64,000 bases of DNA from Trebouxia sp. TZW2008 (taxonomy: Eukaryota; Chlorophyta; Trebouxiophyceae; Trebouxiales; Trebouxiaceae): the NCBI GenBank assembly GCA_002118135.1, contig BDIU01000116.1, positions 1 through 64,000 of the forward strand, read 5' to 3'. Shown in pieces: positions 36,401 through 48,200 of this stretch (its first letter is position 1; every line of letters begins with the position of its first letter). Both the position numbers and the translations under genes were made by a program. The notes beneath the pieces were generated by a model. The model did not search any database. It was not told the DNA's origin and was given only the letters and a program-made list of their open reading frames with translations.

Positions 36401-38049
36401 CCTGGTGCTATTGCATGGCTGCATGGCGAGCTTTAGCAAAGGTGCTATGATTGTGGTCCAGGCCCTCTCTCGCTGTCAAGAGCATTAATGATATGTGTGC
36501 AGATGCACCATGACAAGGCACATGAGCAGCATAAAAGACAGTGGCTAAAGATGGTGACGATGCTCCACCTTTTTGCCTGCGACTATTGTGTACTTGATGA
36601 CATCGTCAAGCCGTCTCGCCATTTTCTTGTTGATGTACTGGCCAACATCTAGCTCCTTGATCTCGCCGGCAAACTGTGTGCTGTAGGTTGATGCATCCCA
36701 TTTGTCAATTTTGCTGATGCCACTGTTTCCCTGCACAATTGCAGCACAGATCATTTTGTCAGGTGTCAAACCAAGTGCTGTGGCTTTGTGCATCCCATTT
36801 GCCAATTTTGCTGATGCCACTGTCTCCCTGCACAATTACAGCACAGAGTATCTGATCAGGTGTCAAACTAGGTGCTGTAGCTTGGTGCATCCCACTTGTC
36901 AATTTGCTGCTCCCACTGTTTCCCTACGCCTATCATGACATCATGACAGGCTCCTATGGTACAGCAAGCCGGCATGTTCAAGTTGAACAGTCAGTTGCCA
37001 ATGCGTTAGTCAGGGAAGTCTTCTGCACAGCAATACTCTGACGGTCGGTCAAGTATACATGTCGAAAGCACAGATATGTCTTGAATTATTGCACTCATGT
37101 GTATTGCACTAAAGCAATGCAGCAGACATTGGCTTTGTGAGACTGCAACAATCAAAGCATGCCGGATCATGCACATGCTGCCTTGTACACAATCAGAAAT
37201 ACCAGCACCAAGGATGTGCTGATTTTGCGCTGATAAAAACACAAGACCATTCTTTCACAAAACGTTGTCGAGTCTGCACTGATCTGTAACAAATTGTCGT
37301 TAAATTCTTTGGGATCCTAGGCTATTCATTACACCCATGCCTGTCACTCAAGCTTTTATGTGCTGCCATGCAGAACAAGGCCAGTGGACACTGGTGATCT
37401 GCATCTCTGCAGTTGTGAGGGCTGACCTGTAACAAGTTGTCATAGAACTCTTTGGGGTCATGCCCTAGGCTCGTTACCACACCCATGCCTGTCACCACCA
37501 CTCGGCGTTTGGGCTTAATGTGAGGGTGGGGCTTTGTATGCTGTGGAGCTTCTCCCGCCAACACTTTCAAACGTCTCTGTAATGCCAAACAGGCACTGAC
37601 AGCAAATGATTGAACAGGCAATGGCCCGTTTTGGTGCAAAATCTAATAGAGCCATTTGTTTCAAGCAGATATGCCCATTCATGACATGATGAAGAGCCAG
37701 CAACGCAAATGCCTTGTCAAGTAGCACACTGGTACCAATGCAACAGATGCCATGTTGACAAGGCCGTGTTTGCAGTTGGTCTTGACACCCCTGCTCACAA
37801 TGCCTTGAATCGTTCAGACTAGCTTGTGCCAGAAGGTCGAAGACCTCACCGTTCGTGACGCTGGCACGCGCTGTGTGTGCCGCTGACAAGGCTGTGATAG
37901 CGGTAGGCTACCTGCAACCGACGCACAGCATTTGCAGAGCAGCTTGATGCAGCGCCCATGCATAGGGCGCAGTGACTGCAACACATCGCTTTGAGCCGAC
38001 GAGAATTGCCGGTGCTGAACCGCAGCTGTAAATCAGTCAGTGTCGGCAT
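30462..38049 (-). CDS. KASII: Plastid 3-oxoacyl-ACP synthase II (KASII)
   Basis: KASII condenses malonyl-ACP with long acyl-ACP (mainly C16 to C18) in plastid fatty-acid synthesis. Ten exons in phase: 38049-37912, 37576-37427, 36730-36569, 34904-34767, 34384-34242, 33693-33503, 32796-32649, 31883-31810, 31132-30989, 30628-30462 (484 residues). The N-terminus is Arg/Ser/Cys-rich, as in a transit peptide; the start could lie further upstream in frame. The enzyme begins at [15 protein letters not shown]. Active-site residues are seen: Cys235 (STACATGN), His375 (NAHGTST), Lys405 (NSTKSMIGH) and His473 (SFGFGGHN). [12 protein letters not shown] and [12 protein letters not shown] favour KASII over KASI. 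STACATG has Gly where plant enzymes have Ser. The introns, up to about 1.7 kb, are filled with exon-edge copies. Confidence 0.95.
30850..31295 (-). repeat. Copies of both edges of KASII exon 31132-30989
   Basis: About 31195-31292, upstream, repeats the acceptor edge (GDMAEYRAI to [10 protein letters not shown]) almost unchanged and open, then breaks off. About 30850-30900, downstream, repeats part of the donor edge (the EAVAV region). The upstream copy includes the Lys of the active site. Confidence 0.75.
31690..31770. repeat. Short tandem repeat, agccatgcagt core
   Basis: Three units of roughly 27 bases (tatacagccatgcagtagcc) in a KASII intron. No coding signal. Confidence 0.6.
31965..32575 (-). 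repeat. KASII exon-edge copies between exons 32796-32649 and 31883-31810
   Basis: About 32495-32575 and 32340-32425 are two copies of the donor edge of the upstream exon (the [12 protein letters not shown] segment). About 31968-32013 is a decayed copy of the acceptor edge of the downstream exon. Order and polarity follow the general rule: donor copies next to the upstream exon, acceptor copies next to the downstream one. Confidence 0.75.
33150..33420 (-). repeat. Two copies of the donor edge of KASII exon 33693-33503
   Basis: About 33325-33412 and 33155-33250 repeat [20 protein letters not shown]. The copy at 33155-33250 is the better preserved. The intron piece cagaccaaaaggcgttaggat before it is also duplicated, giving a unit near 170 bases. 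Confidence 0.75.
33860..34120 (-). repeat. Two extra copies of the KASII active-site Cys exon edge
   Basis: About 34045-34118 and 33868-33935 repeat the [19 protein letters not shown] segment. The first keeps the Cys and has a GTGAGC donor, with TAG straddling the junction. The second reads [15 protein letters not shown], stays open and keeps a GTAAGC donor. Both lie 3' of the real exon. Confidence 0.8.
34970..35620 (-). repeat. Array of acceptor-edge copies of KASII exon 34904-34767
   Basis: About six copies of the exon start ([15 protein letters not shown]) with its CTGTAG acceptor lie upstream, near 35009, 35156, 35256, 35411, 35512 and 35605. Alternate copies fall in a higher-order unit of about 250 bases: the gaccaatcacaacgcctgct segment recurs near 35082 and 35331. 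Copies become more diverged with distance from the exon. Confidence 0.75.
35780..35864. repeat. 11-base minisatellite, aacctgcctgt
   Basis: Between seven and eight head-to-tail units with few changes, in a KASII intron. It has no spacer-repeat structure and no coding frame. Confidence 0.85.
36780..36935 (-). repeat. Two copies of the acceptor edge of KASII exon 36730-36569
   Basis: About 36790-36842 and 36885-36930 repeat the exon start ([14 protein letters not shown]) with CTGCA acceptor remnants. The adjacent intron piece (tcaggtgtcaaac) is copied too, giving a period near 95-100 bases. Confidence 0.75.
37281..37345 (-). repeat. Decayed copy of the donor edge of KASII exon 37576-37427
   Basis: It repeats the end of the exon ([19 protein letters not shown]) with several changes, 3' of the real exon. 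Confidence 0.65.
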
Positions 38050-38985
38050 TCCGAGGGGCAGCTTGCACCTGCAGCGGGTGCTTGGGTGTGCAGACACTGC
38101 CACATGGCTGCAGACTTCGATCTCCCCGGACCCCACGACTCTCAGGTCAAGACAAGACGACGAGCAACTACGACTGCCTATGCACCAAGCGCGCTGACTT
38201 TGAAGCAGACACTTCGCGTTGAACGCGCGCCTGGTCAAGTTCGAGCTTATGCAGACCGCAGTGATTAGCAGTGCAGCTGAAAGAAGCCCTGCGTTGATGA
38301 TGCCATCGAGCTGGCGAGCAGCAGCAAGCAGCAAGCTGATGCGCACGGAGTCGGTTTCAAATTACGCGCTGCATCCACCGACTCCGCACACAATGGCAAT
38401 GCTGCAATGTCTTTCAACCGTCTGCGTTTCGCGATACGGATGGCACGGGATTGTTTGCGCAGTCCGTGAATTCCAGCCGTGCGCCTCGCACGGACTCACT
38501 TGAGACATTGCGCATTGCCTCAGCTAACAGCATGTGCAGCGGAGATCTACGCGCCACGACCCTGTGTGGGAAAATACAGCGCATTCCCCCATCCCAGGTG
38601 ACCAGTCTTCTTGTTTGGCCAAGGCCTGTAACTCTCCCCCTCAGCCTAACTGATGTCCATAATCACTTGGCAATGAATGTGCTTGGCAACTGCCGCATCT
38701 GCAAAGAAAGTTGGCCTCAAACAAAATGCTTTTGGCTGCTATGATAGTGCAAGGTCAAGTGAATGAAGTCAACAATGCAATGCGACAACTCCGCATTTAG
38801 ATTTCAGTCATCGTGTTTGAATGGTGCGAGAATCAGCTGCATCTCAACGTCTCTTCAGCTTGCTTTACTGCCGTCCCCTTGAGTCAGCAGGATTCGATCG
38901 CTTCGCAGACTGCAACGGTTGCATTCCGAGAGTGTTGAGCTTGTCAGCGGTGGTCTTTTCTGGCAGCCGCCGGTAACGTCTCAGC
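38050..38985. promoter_or_regulatory. Head-to-head region, KASII and the Pro/Ala-rich gene
   Basis: About 940 bases between divergent starts. The KASII reading frame stays open to about 38346, so part may be transit-peptide coding or 5' leader. No TATA box was recognised. Confidence 0.4.
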
Positions 38986-40641
38986 ATGGTGCACCGTAGA
39001 CAAAACCCCCGCCAACGGAAAAGGAATCGCGCTGTTGTCGATGGTGTCTCAGAGCACCATGTCAGCAACGTAGCAAGAGCTGCATTAGCCGCAGGAGCAG
39101 TGACTTTGACCGTCTGCGCTCTGCGGCTCACAGTCGGTGCTGTAGGCAGATTTTTTACAGCTCGTTCATCACCCCCACAACCGCCACCGTCATCGCACCC
39201 TACTGATCCCTCAACACCATCCGATCCAGGACCTTCATCTCACAAGTCAGCTTCACCTCTCAAGCCGAGCAGCAGAAAACGCCGTGCTGCCACACGGTCA
39301 TCTGCTGTCAGCACATGTCCTCAGTTGTCCTTCCCCCAAGATGCTAACCCTCAGGCCCTGACAAAGCCTCCACCTTGGCCGCCCAAGACTGCAGTGCCAG
39401 CATGCAGCACACCTTCATCGACAATGATGCCAAACCCTGCTCTATCCCCTACCCTGCCCTCAGCTTTGAGTGTTTCACCTGGCAGAAGCACAAGTCTTCT
39501 TCGCCCTGCCTTGCTCTCAGCTGCTCCTGCCCTGGGCCATGAAGCCCCTGCCTTGCTCCCAGCAGCCCCTGCCTCACTGTTGACAGCTCCTGTCCTGCCT
39601 CCTGTTGCCCCTGCCACAGCCCCTACTGCTCCTGCCCTGGCCCCTGCTGCTCCTGCACTCGACACAGCTGTGTCTGCCTCGCCCTCAGCAGCCCCTGCCG
39701 CACTCCTGACAGCCCCTGCCCTCAGCCCTGGTGCCCGTATGTCAGCTCAGCTGGCCCTTAGCCGAGCTTCAGAAGCCTCTGCTGCAGGCCCCTGCCCCTT
39801 TACTCTCCATTCCTCGCCCACGGCAGCACCACTGCAGCAGTCTGGCATCAGAAATGTCACCAGTCATCCCCTGCCAGACATGTCTTCTACACTGCCCCAG
39901 AATTCTTCCACCAATCCCTGCAGACCAGCATTAGCTCCTCTAGAGAACAGCCCCAACCGTCCTCAGCATGCAGTGCAGCACAAAGTATGTTATACCACTG
40001 CTATAGTAGAGCAACCCCAGGCCCAAAAACAGTGTGTATGCGTCAGCTCCTATCAAGATGAGAATGTGCTGCCACACACACAGCCGCCATGCAGACGCAC
40101 TGCAGCAGATGGCAAGAATAGCTGTATTTCAGATGCTACCACAGCTGTGGCAAGGCCAGCCCACATACAGTTGCATACCTGCGCTCTACCTGAGCCTAAG
40201 GTATACAACACAACCTTGTTCATATATCTGTCAGTGGCTGCCAAAAGCAACGACACATCACATGAGGTCATGTTTGCTACTGATTGCCTGGTATGATTGC
40301 ATCGCCATGCTGCTGCTGCTGAGTGCACCTCTGCACCAAAAGGCTCCAGCCATAAACATGGAATCAGATGCACTGCAGCTTGTGAGTGCTGGCGGTGTGG
40401 TGTGGTGTTGTTGTTAACAGTCTGTTGTGATCCAATTCTGCTGATGGCAAAGGCATGTCTTGTGCTGCAGGCTGCATTGCAAGAGCGGAGCCAGTGTGAG
40501 GACTGGCAACCTTGCATGAAAAGCGCCAGCATGACTGTTTCACGAAGTAGTACTCAAGCAATTCAAGAGATTGTACCAACGGGCATGGATGGGGTTTGTG
40601 AGCTGGACCAATTACAGCAAACACGTCTGATGCAGAGGTGA
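38986..40641 (+). CDS. Unknown Pro/Ala-rich protein with one possible membrane span
   Basis: Not recognised. Exons 38986-40200 and 40471-40641 join in phase 0 and give 461 residues. The start is very basic (MVHRRQNPRQRKRNR), then a hydrophobic Ala/Leu/Val segment (about 30-58) could span a membrane. The middle (about 60-290) is low complexity, with many AAPA, TAPAL and SAAPA steps and PPP runs, and is probably disordered. The C-terminal part has scattered Cys. The basic start with one span could also be a plastid targeting signal. A short candidate exon near 40322-40378 was left out because its phase does not fit. Confidence 0.55.
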
Positions 40642-42232
40642 GATACTGCATACATCTCAGTCAGTGATGACATAAGAGCACGGCACTGCATCCATTGTAT
40701 CATAAAGTGAATTGATCATCATCAATTGCATGCTTACTGATGGGGTTCTGTGAGCCAGCAAAGTGCACACAGAAGCGATGACCCGCATTTGAACAAATTT
40801 CTTTCTGCATGGCATGCTTCAGATCATCCATGGTCTTAGACTACTGGATTGCTGTGTGGCAACTGCATTTGCCAGAATGTTTGCCTGAAACATTATGAAT
40901 TTTGACAATTGTTTAGTCTATGCGCAATGAACATCTACCGGCAGCACTCGTACAGCGACTGCTGTTGCATCTGCCCATTGCTCAATATCTGATCATATGC
41001 TGTGGAATCATGACGCAACAGACATTGTTGCATTGTGCCATTGCTCAAAACTGGTTCAACTGCAGGCAGTATAGCGCCATCCCAAAGGGTCCAATTTGGT
41101 GGACATATCATGCGGCAGGGGCATGCTGTGGCATTGGCATGGGGCTGACACGTGTAGTGTGGGGCTAGGTGTGCATAGCTGCTAGCAGAGATAGTCCTGC
41201 TGCTACAGACATCATATAGTGTTGTCTCCTTTTACACACTGCATTGATAACACAGGAATCTTTTAGTCAAAGACACCACCTGTCAGAATGCAGTCATTGG
41301 TTCCCAGTTGCCTTGTGCTTACATCAAGAATGTCCTTGTCACAAAAAAATTGTACTTGCAGTTTGGGCTGCGGAGAAAGCCCTGCTACTGACACTTGAAT
41401 TGGAATCAAGCATGTTGTGTCTGGCGTGCTTAGGGTAATTTGTATTAGCACTCAAAGGACTCAGGAAAGAGGCTTTCTGTGCCCTGATGTAGCAGTCTGC
41501 TGCTGTGCAACAAAGACTGAACAGACTTCTGAGTTCAGCAGCAGTGTCTGCCCCTTTAGACAGCTTGGCTTGCGGCATTTGTTGGTGTCAGAGAATGTGA
41601 ATGTCCTCCACATGTACAGCAAGGGTTTCCAATGATGCCTGCCATGATGCCAATAACTTGTCTGCCAGATGTGTTACATGCATACTTCTTTCTTAGCGAT
41701 GCTGCAAGTGTATTGTAGCAGTGGCCTCTCACAGCTTGCAATCATCACATGAATCCTTGCAATACTCAGCACATAGTCACATTAGTCAACGTGCACAGCA
41801 AATCATGCTCCCATCAGCACAAAGTTGATTGTGAGTCCATGCACCCAGTCTCGACGGCTAGTTGTGGTTTGCAAGATGGTGTGTGAACAGGTTCCACAAT
41901 TTCGAAAGGATAGCATTCGTTTCTTAGAATTAGGTCTCCAGTGTCGAAGCTGAAATTACCCTCGACCTGTCAGCATATGCATATCAAGGTATGCACTGCT
42001 ACATGCCTGCCAATGCGATAATGTTGGGCCCACAAAGCTCGAAAACACACCTCGATGCTGAGCAGTCATGAACAGGTACAAACATAGCAAAAGCAGCTTT
42101 CACAGCTGGTTTTGCAACTGTCGTGTGCTGTCCAGTACTGTTTCATGCAAAGGCTTTGCTGCAAACTCAAGGCAGCAGAATCAAAATTGTCACATTGCAG
42201 TGAAAGAGTATCAAGTCAATGATGCTGTCAGG
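40642..42232. other. Convergent intergenic region with a pogo-like fragment
   Basis: About 1.6 kb with no gene recognised. It holds the 3' ends of two converging genes and one dispersed-repeat copy near 41283-41352. Confidence 0.45.
41283..41352 (+). mobile_element. Pogo/Tigger-like MITE fragment, copy A
   Basis: Shares the core tcagaatgcag, ttcccagttg and cttacatcaagaatgtcctt with three other places in the window. The subterminal ATCAARARTGTCCTT style resembles ends of pogo/Tigger elements. It is a short remnant with no transposase. Confidence 0.45.
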
Positions 42233-45200
42233 CTAATCAAACTTGTGCCATTTATGCCTCTTGTGACCTGACGGTGGGAAGTGCTGTGAGACATACTCAG
42301 CATCTAGCTTCTGCCATTCCTGCAAGCAACACAGTCATCAGCAAAAGCAGGTAACTTATCTGCTTCAGTGTCGCACCTGGCTGTGTATAGTCACAAGTAG
42401 CTACCATACACCGTGTGTCAGATTATGCATTCTCACGGGCATCATATGCATCAATGCATACATCAACATGCCAACAGGATAAGCGAGATTGACAAGATAT
42501 AGAGATGTGCACACTTGATGTCTGGTCACTTCTCAGCAGCTTCAACTGCATTCAGACTGGCTTAACAGGTAATGACCAAAGTGTGACAATCTGCAAGCAA
42601 CATGTACAGACTGACGCGTTACAGGGCGCACCTGTAGCCACTCAGCCAGATGCTCAGCTTCTCGGTAGGCGCTGAGTCTGTGAGTCATCTCAGCTGAGCT
42701 GAGGTACTGGTGCTTGACAGCTTGCTCAGCTGGAGAGCCCTGCACTACCAGACTCAAACTCAAATCTTGAAAATGTCTTGCATGACTATCAGTTCTGTCA
42801 TTATCTGTGACATGCTTGCTGTCTTTGTGCTGACACGCGTCTCTTGATAACAGCATATCGAGATAAAAATCACAGAAATGATAGAGCATGCAGCACTGTT
42901 TGAAGGGTCAATGCTGCTACACAGAGCATTAAGGAAAAGCTTGAATGAAGAAGAAAGCCTGTCTCTGGCAGCTGGAAATACAATTTGACACTACAGCGGC
43001 GTGACGTACCCACTGGAACACTTCTTGTGAGCCTTGTTCATTACCTGCACAGGGAGCAGATGTGCTTCTGTGTTGAAAACTTACTGGTCTAGTGGGAACC
43101 TGATGTGTGAACAGCATGATGTCCACACTGAGTGACTGTGTACGTCATGCTTTCTGCACTGAAATATTGTGTACATCACACTGTAAATACTGAGAAAAGC
43201 AAAGCCGTCCTGTCTATGTGGGTACCTGAACAGGGAGTGGATGCGCTTCTGTATTGAAGACCCATTGGTCTAATGGAAACCTAGGACTTACGCTTGGGTC
43301 CAGCAGCAGGTACAGGTACTTCAGAGCTTCTCCTGTCCAGAAAGACTCCATCTTGTCCCTTACTGGAGGCGGCACCTGCAGGAGTCACGGCATTGGTAGC
43401 TTGTGGCTCTGTAGCACCTATCACTTTGTGGCCTATCAACACCCACTGGTCTAGTGGGTGCCTGAGGGTGGGAGCGGGGTCCAGAAGGAGGTATTTCAGA
43501 GCTTGTCCTGTCCAGAAAGAGTCCATGTTGTCCCTTGCTGGTGGCGACACCCACCAAAATCAGCACCTAAGGGTTTGTAGAATGATGTCTTCTTGTTGGG
43601 CCACGTGACGTAACGATGCTCTTGTGGTAAAGACGATGCAACCATTTACCAGTCACTGTGTTCTGACTGCAGTGGTTTGGCTTCTGAGAAAAGCCAGGAC
43701 TTAGGCCACACATAGCTATCTGCCATAATTGCTCATGCAAGCATTAGGGACGAGACATTGAGGAGGATTGCTGCCAACTCATGCAAGCATTAGAGGCAAA
43801 ACAGAACTCAGGGAACGTACTGTCAAGACGCTATCCAGGTTGGTGTACCCGCCAGTGCTGACTCTACTGAACTTCTCAAAAGCTCTGAAAATGTGCCAAC
43901 CCCACTCCTGATACTGCGGATCTCCAGTGATTTGATGCAGCACAAACAGAGACTCGACAGTCTCAGGCCTCAGCAAATTGTGGGAGTCCTGCAGCAGCCA
44001 TACTAGGCACTCACTTCTGGTGCGCAAAATGGTTCAGCATTTGCATAATCGAGTGAATTGTTTTTAAAGCCTCTTACAACGTGCCAGCCCAAATGTTGAT
44101 ATTGGGGTTGGCTGTGACTTGGTGCAGCACATCAAGAGGATGCACTGTCTCTGGCCGTAGCAACGCTGAATGCTGTGCTATCCATGCTTTGCAACAAATT
44201 GTACACGTCCAACTAGCTCCATAGATTTGCCTGTATGATGTGATGTTGCCTCCTACCTGTCGCGTAATTATGAAGTCTGCATCAAATGAGTCACATCCAA
44301 ACAGTCTTCATGAATGTGCCAGTACGATGTGATGTAGACGGATACATGACCAAACAGTCCTGCAGCGACTGCCTGTGACTTGATAATGAGTCATACCTGC
44401 CGCTTGACCATGAAGTCACCTCCCCCTATGTCCATGTGATGCTGCTTGGGGTAGTCATCACCCTTGTCATGCTGGGTGAAGAAGACGATTTCCGGAGCCA
44501 ACCCTACTGGAATCCTCCGGTACATCTCATAACATGTCAACATCAACTCTTCAGCCAGCTCTAAGTCGTTGAGATCATCTTGAGCGCCTGTGTTGATTCC
44601 ATGGAAATGACCCAGCGCCAACAATCCTGCAAAAACCTGTGATTTAGAGAACGAAGTTTATAAAATCTGCTTTACAAAGTCGTCTTGTGGCATGTCAACA
44701 ACAACTCTTCAGCAAGCTTTATGTCGTTGAGATCATCTTGAGCGCCGGTGTTGACTCCATGGAAGTGACCCAGAGCCAACAATCCTGCAAACTTAGCAGT
44801 AAATCATGTAGAAAATGGAGTTTAGCTGTAGTTTGCAAAAGGAAACTCATGTATTGAGCAAAGAATTCATTTGGAACATTGTAAAAGAATTGGTTGCTGC
44901 TAAGTCATTGAGATCATCTTGAGCGCCTGTCTTGACTCCATGCAAGTGGCGCAGAGCAAGCAGACCTAATCCAGAAAGAGCTTCAATGATTTAACAATTC
45001 TTGCCAGCGAGCAGTGTTTGCCATCACTGCTTTTGCTGCTGATGTGTCAAACACAGCAGAGAAGGAAACAGGCACAGTGATGAATTGGACTTTGCCCTAT
45101 GTCTGCCTCTGAAATTTACATGTCTAAACTCTGCCCTTGGATGTTGCAGTAAGCAGACAGCAACGTACCATTAACATGTCTGCACAATGCCTCACATCGT

Positions 45201-48200
45201 ACCTGGCAGGAAGCAGACCAAGTGGTCCATCTTAGGTTCAGGGTTGCCTTTGTGGCGTCGCCGCTCTGCAATGTAGGTCAGCCCCTCAGCAGCAGGGCTA
45301 GTGCGCATCACCAGCAACTGCCTTATCCCCTTCATGGACCTCTTATACTGCCTGCACGTCAATAGTGCGCACGTGTCCGAGAACAGATAATGTATACATG
45401 GGTTGCATTTGAGAGTGCTCTCTTCTGTCTTGATGTCCAACAGCATCATTAACTTTGGATTTTGCAACAGCAGCTCACAATGTAGCTAAGAGCGTCACAA
45501 TGACCTACAGCTGCAGGGCTGGTGCGCGTCACCAGCAACTGCCATACGCCCTTCATGGATCTCTTATACTGCCTCCACGTCAATAGTGCGCAATTTGATG
45601 AGTACAGAGTCATGGAATAGCTTGGCCGCGACTGGGAGTGTTAGATTCTGTCTTGATGTCTAACATCATGAACATTTCTTTGTGTATTGCAAAAACAGCT
45701 TACGATAGCCTCAGCAGTGGGGATGGTACGCATCACCAGCAACTGCCTCACACCCTTCTTTGACAACTTGTACTGCCTGCACATCGACAATATAGGTAGC
45801 ACATCAATTGAATGCCATATGCTATGTAGTTCAGAGCTGTGGCAAAGGTGCAACAACTGCCTCACACCCTTCTTTGACCTCTAGTACTGTGTGCATGGCA
45901 ACAGCACGTGTATGCTGCAGCAGAGAAGAGCCCATGCTAAGGACCTCACAAGAGCTGTCACAATGGCCTCAGCAGCAGGGCTGGTGCGCATTGCCAGCAA
46001 CCGCCTCACGCCCTTCATGGACCTCTTATATCGCCTGCACACCCAACATACAGTGAACACACATCACAGCACCAAGGCATGGCTTGCTCCCTCAGGCAGG
46101 AATTGCAGGTGAGGCCAGATGCAACATCAACATTCAGGAGCACTGTCAAGAATCTGTACAAGCACCTTGCCCTAAAAATCAGCAAGGCAGCAATGTTGCC
46201 CAGGTGCAGTCAAGCCTGAGCTGTTGCACAGGTGATGTAGGCTTACTTGAGCAAGGCGACATCTGAGTTGCCAGTCGAAATCCAGTGCTTCAGCAGGTAC
46301 TCACAGTAGCTGTGTGAGACCTGAACATGTACTAGGCCTGTCCTACAAAGACAGCAGTGCTGCACAGGTTCCTTTGGATAGGCGATTGTGGCTTACTTCA
46401 GCAAGGCGCTATCTGTCTTGCCAGTCAGAATCCAGTGCTTCAGCAGGTACTCATAGTAGCTGTCCCCTCTCGAGCCTAGGCTGAGTTTGTCCCCATGCAC
46501 ATCCCCTGAGTGAGGGTTCACCCAGATGGGGCAGACCCCTTGCTCGCAGTTGCCGCTCTTGCCTACTTTGGCGACCACTTCACGTGCCAATTTTCCAAGA
46601 TCGCTGTGCCCTGCAATTGCATGAAATGAATGTAACATAACCTTCATAGCTGTGCTGTGTGCCCTCCTGCACTGATGATGATTGACTCTGGACACCTAAA
46701 TTGTTGTCTTCTGTGAAATGTGCATGGCAACACTCATCGCAGTCAGCAAAGGGTTTGTACATACAAACTGTTCCGTTGAGCAACTCTAGCAGGACATGCT
46801 TGGACTCATTTGTCATTGCGGCTTGTGCAGTCTCAAAGTGATGATCTCAACTGACCCTGAAGGGTTCTTGACTTACCCATCGCTGCTCCAAGAGTGGCAT
46901 ATTCCAGGGTCAGGCTAGTTACTTCTGACAGGGAAGAAGAGGAGCTCCATTTCGGTGGTGAGCCCTTGAGCTGTTGTAGATTCACATCTGACCAAGGGAT
47001 GCCTGCAGCACAGCAATGTCATTGAGGTAACACAACATGTTCTTCAGGTGACAACTGCAACTGGTCAAAATCAACTCTTTATGTCCGGCAGTAATAGTGA
47101 CAATAACAATAACATCCTTAGCAATGACAACAACCATGATTGGGCTGTCAACAGTACTCAATGGTCATGGTAATGACAACACAACGACAGTGCCCTTGAC
47201 ATTGACGACTGTACCAGTTGTCAGTTGTGGCCATGATGACATTGGTAGTGACACTCACCTGATGGGGACTGGAAGGCGGGGGTCATGCGCATGCCCAGCT
47301 CAACAGACTTATACAAGAAGGCTCGGTCACCTCCTGTCAAGTAAAAGGCTGACAGCAGCCCGCCCAGGATCCTGATAGTTGTCTCAAACAGGTTTACAGT
47401 TGTGTCCTGCACAGCAATTGCATTTTCATTGGATGGGTGTCTCAAACAGGTTCACTGCTGTCTTCTGCACAACACAGCGTCGTCACGGTGAGATACAAGG
47501 CTGACAGCAGCCCACGCAGGATCCTGATAGTCGTCTCGAACAGGTTCAATGTCATGTCCTGCGCGGTTATACAAGCTCTTGCTGAGTCTGCATGCTGCAT
47601 TTGATTGCCTGCAGCCCAGTAAGCGCCGACATAGCATGCGCAAGAGCTGGCTGTTGCCTTCTGACCAGCATCTCAAAGCAACAACCACATGTGCTCATCA
47701 TGCAAGCAATGGAAAGGGTGTCATCACATCTGTCAGTACTCTGTCGTCTGGGCACACCTGATCAAGGACAAGGTTACGGGCCACCCAAACCCTAGCCTCC
47801 GCCAGCTCTTCTTCTAACCCCATCATGTGCAGGGTATCCAGGGAGTCCACAAGGGTGAGGCCCAGGCCAAACCAGCGGTGACTAGCATGGGACAGGGGCA
47901 GTAACTCATCCTCACCCCAGGCATAGGTTCTGTAGCCTTTCCAGGCCCACTGCATACCTTCCTTAACCTTCTGCTGCCTTTCTGCTGTGTCTGTGATGCA
48001 GCCCAGCTCATCACCTGCAGCAGTCGAAGTCAGTTGCCCTGACAGCACAAAATGGAAGACCTGGGCAGCTTAGCTCTTCACCTTCAACAAAGGCAGTCAT
48101 TTGCTCCAACAGCCAAGCTACGCAAAGACTGATCATTGCAGGCACGGAAGCCTGCAGTCAGACCAATGCCAGCAGCCTGCAGTCTGTACCCTGGCTGTGG

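Noticed and set aside
40322..40378. Middle exon of the Pro/Ala-rich gene
   Set aside because: It has plausible AG and GTGAGT ends but its phase is incompatible with the last exon; possible only as an alternative form.
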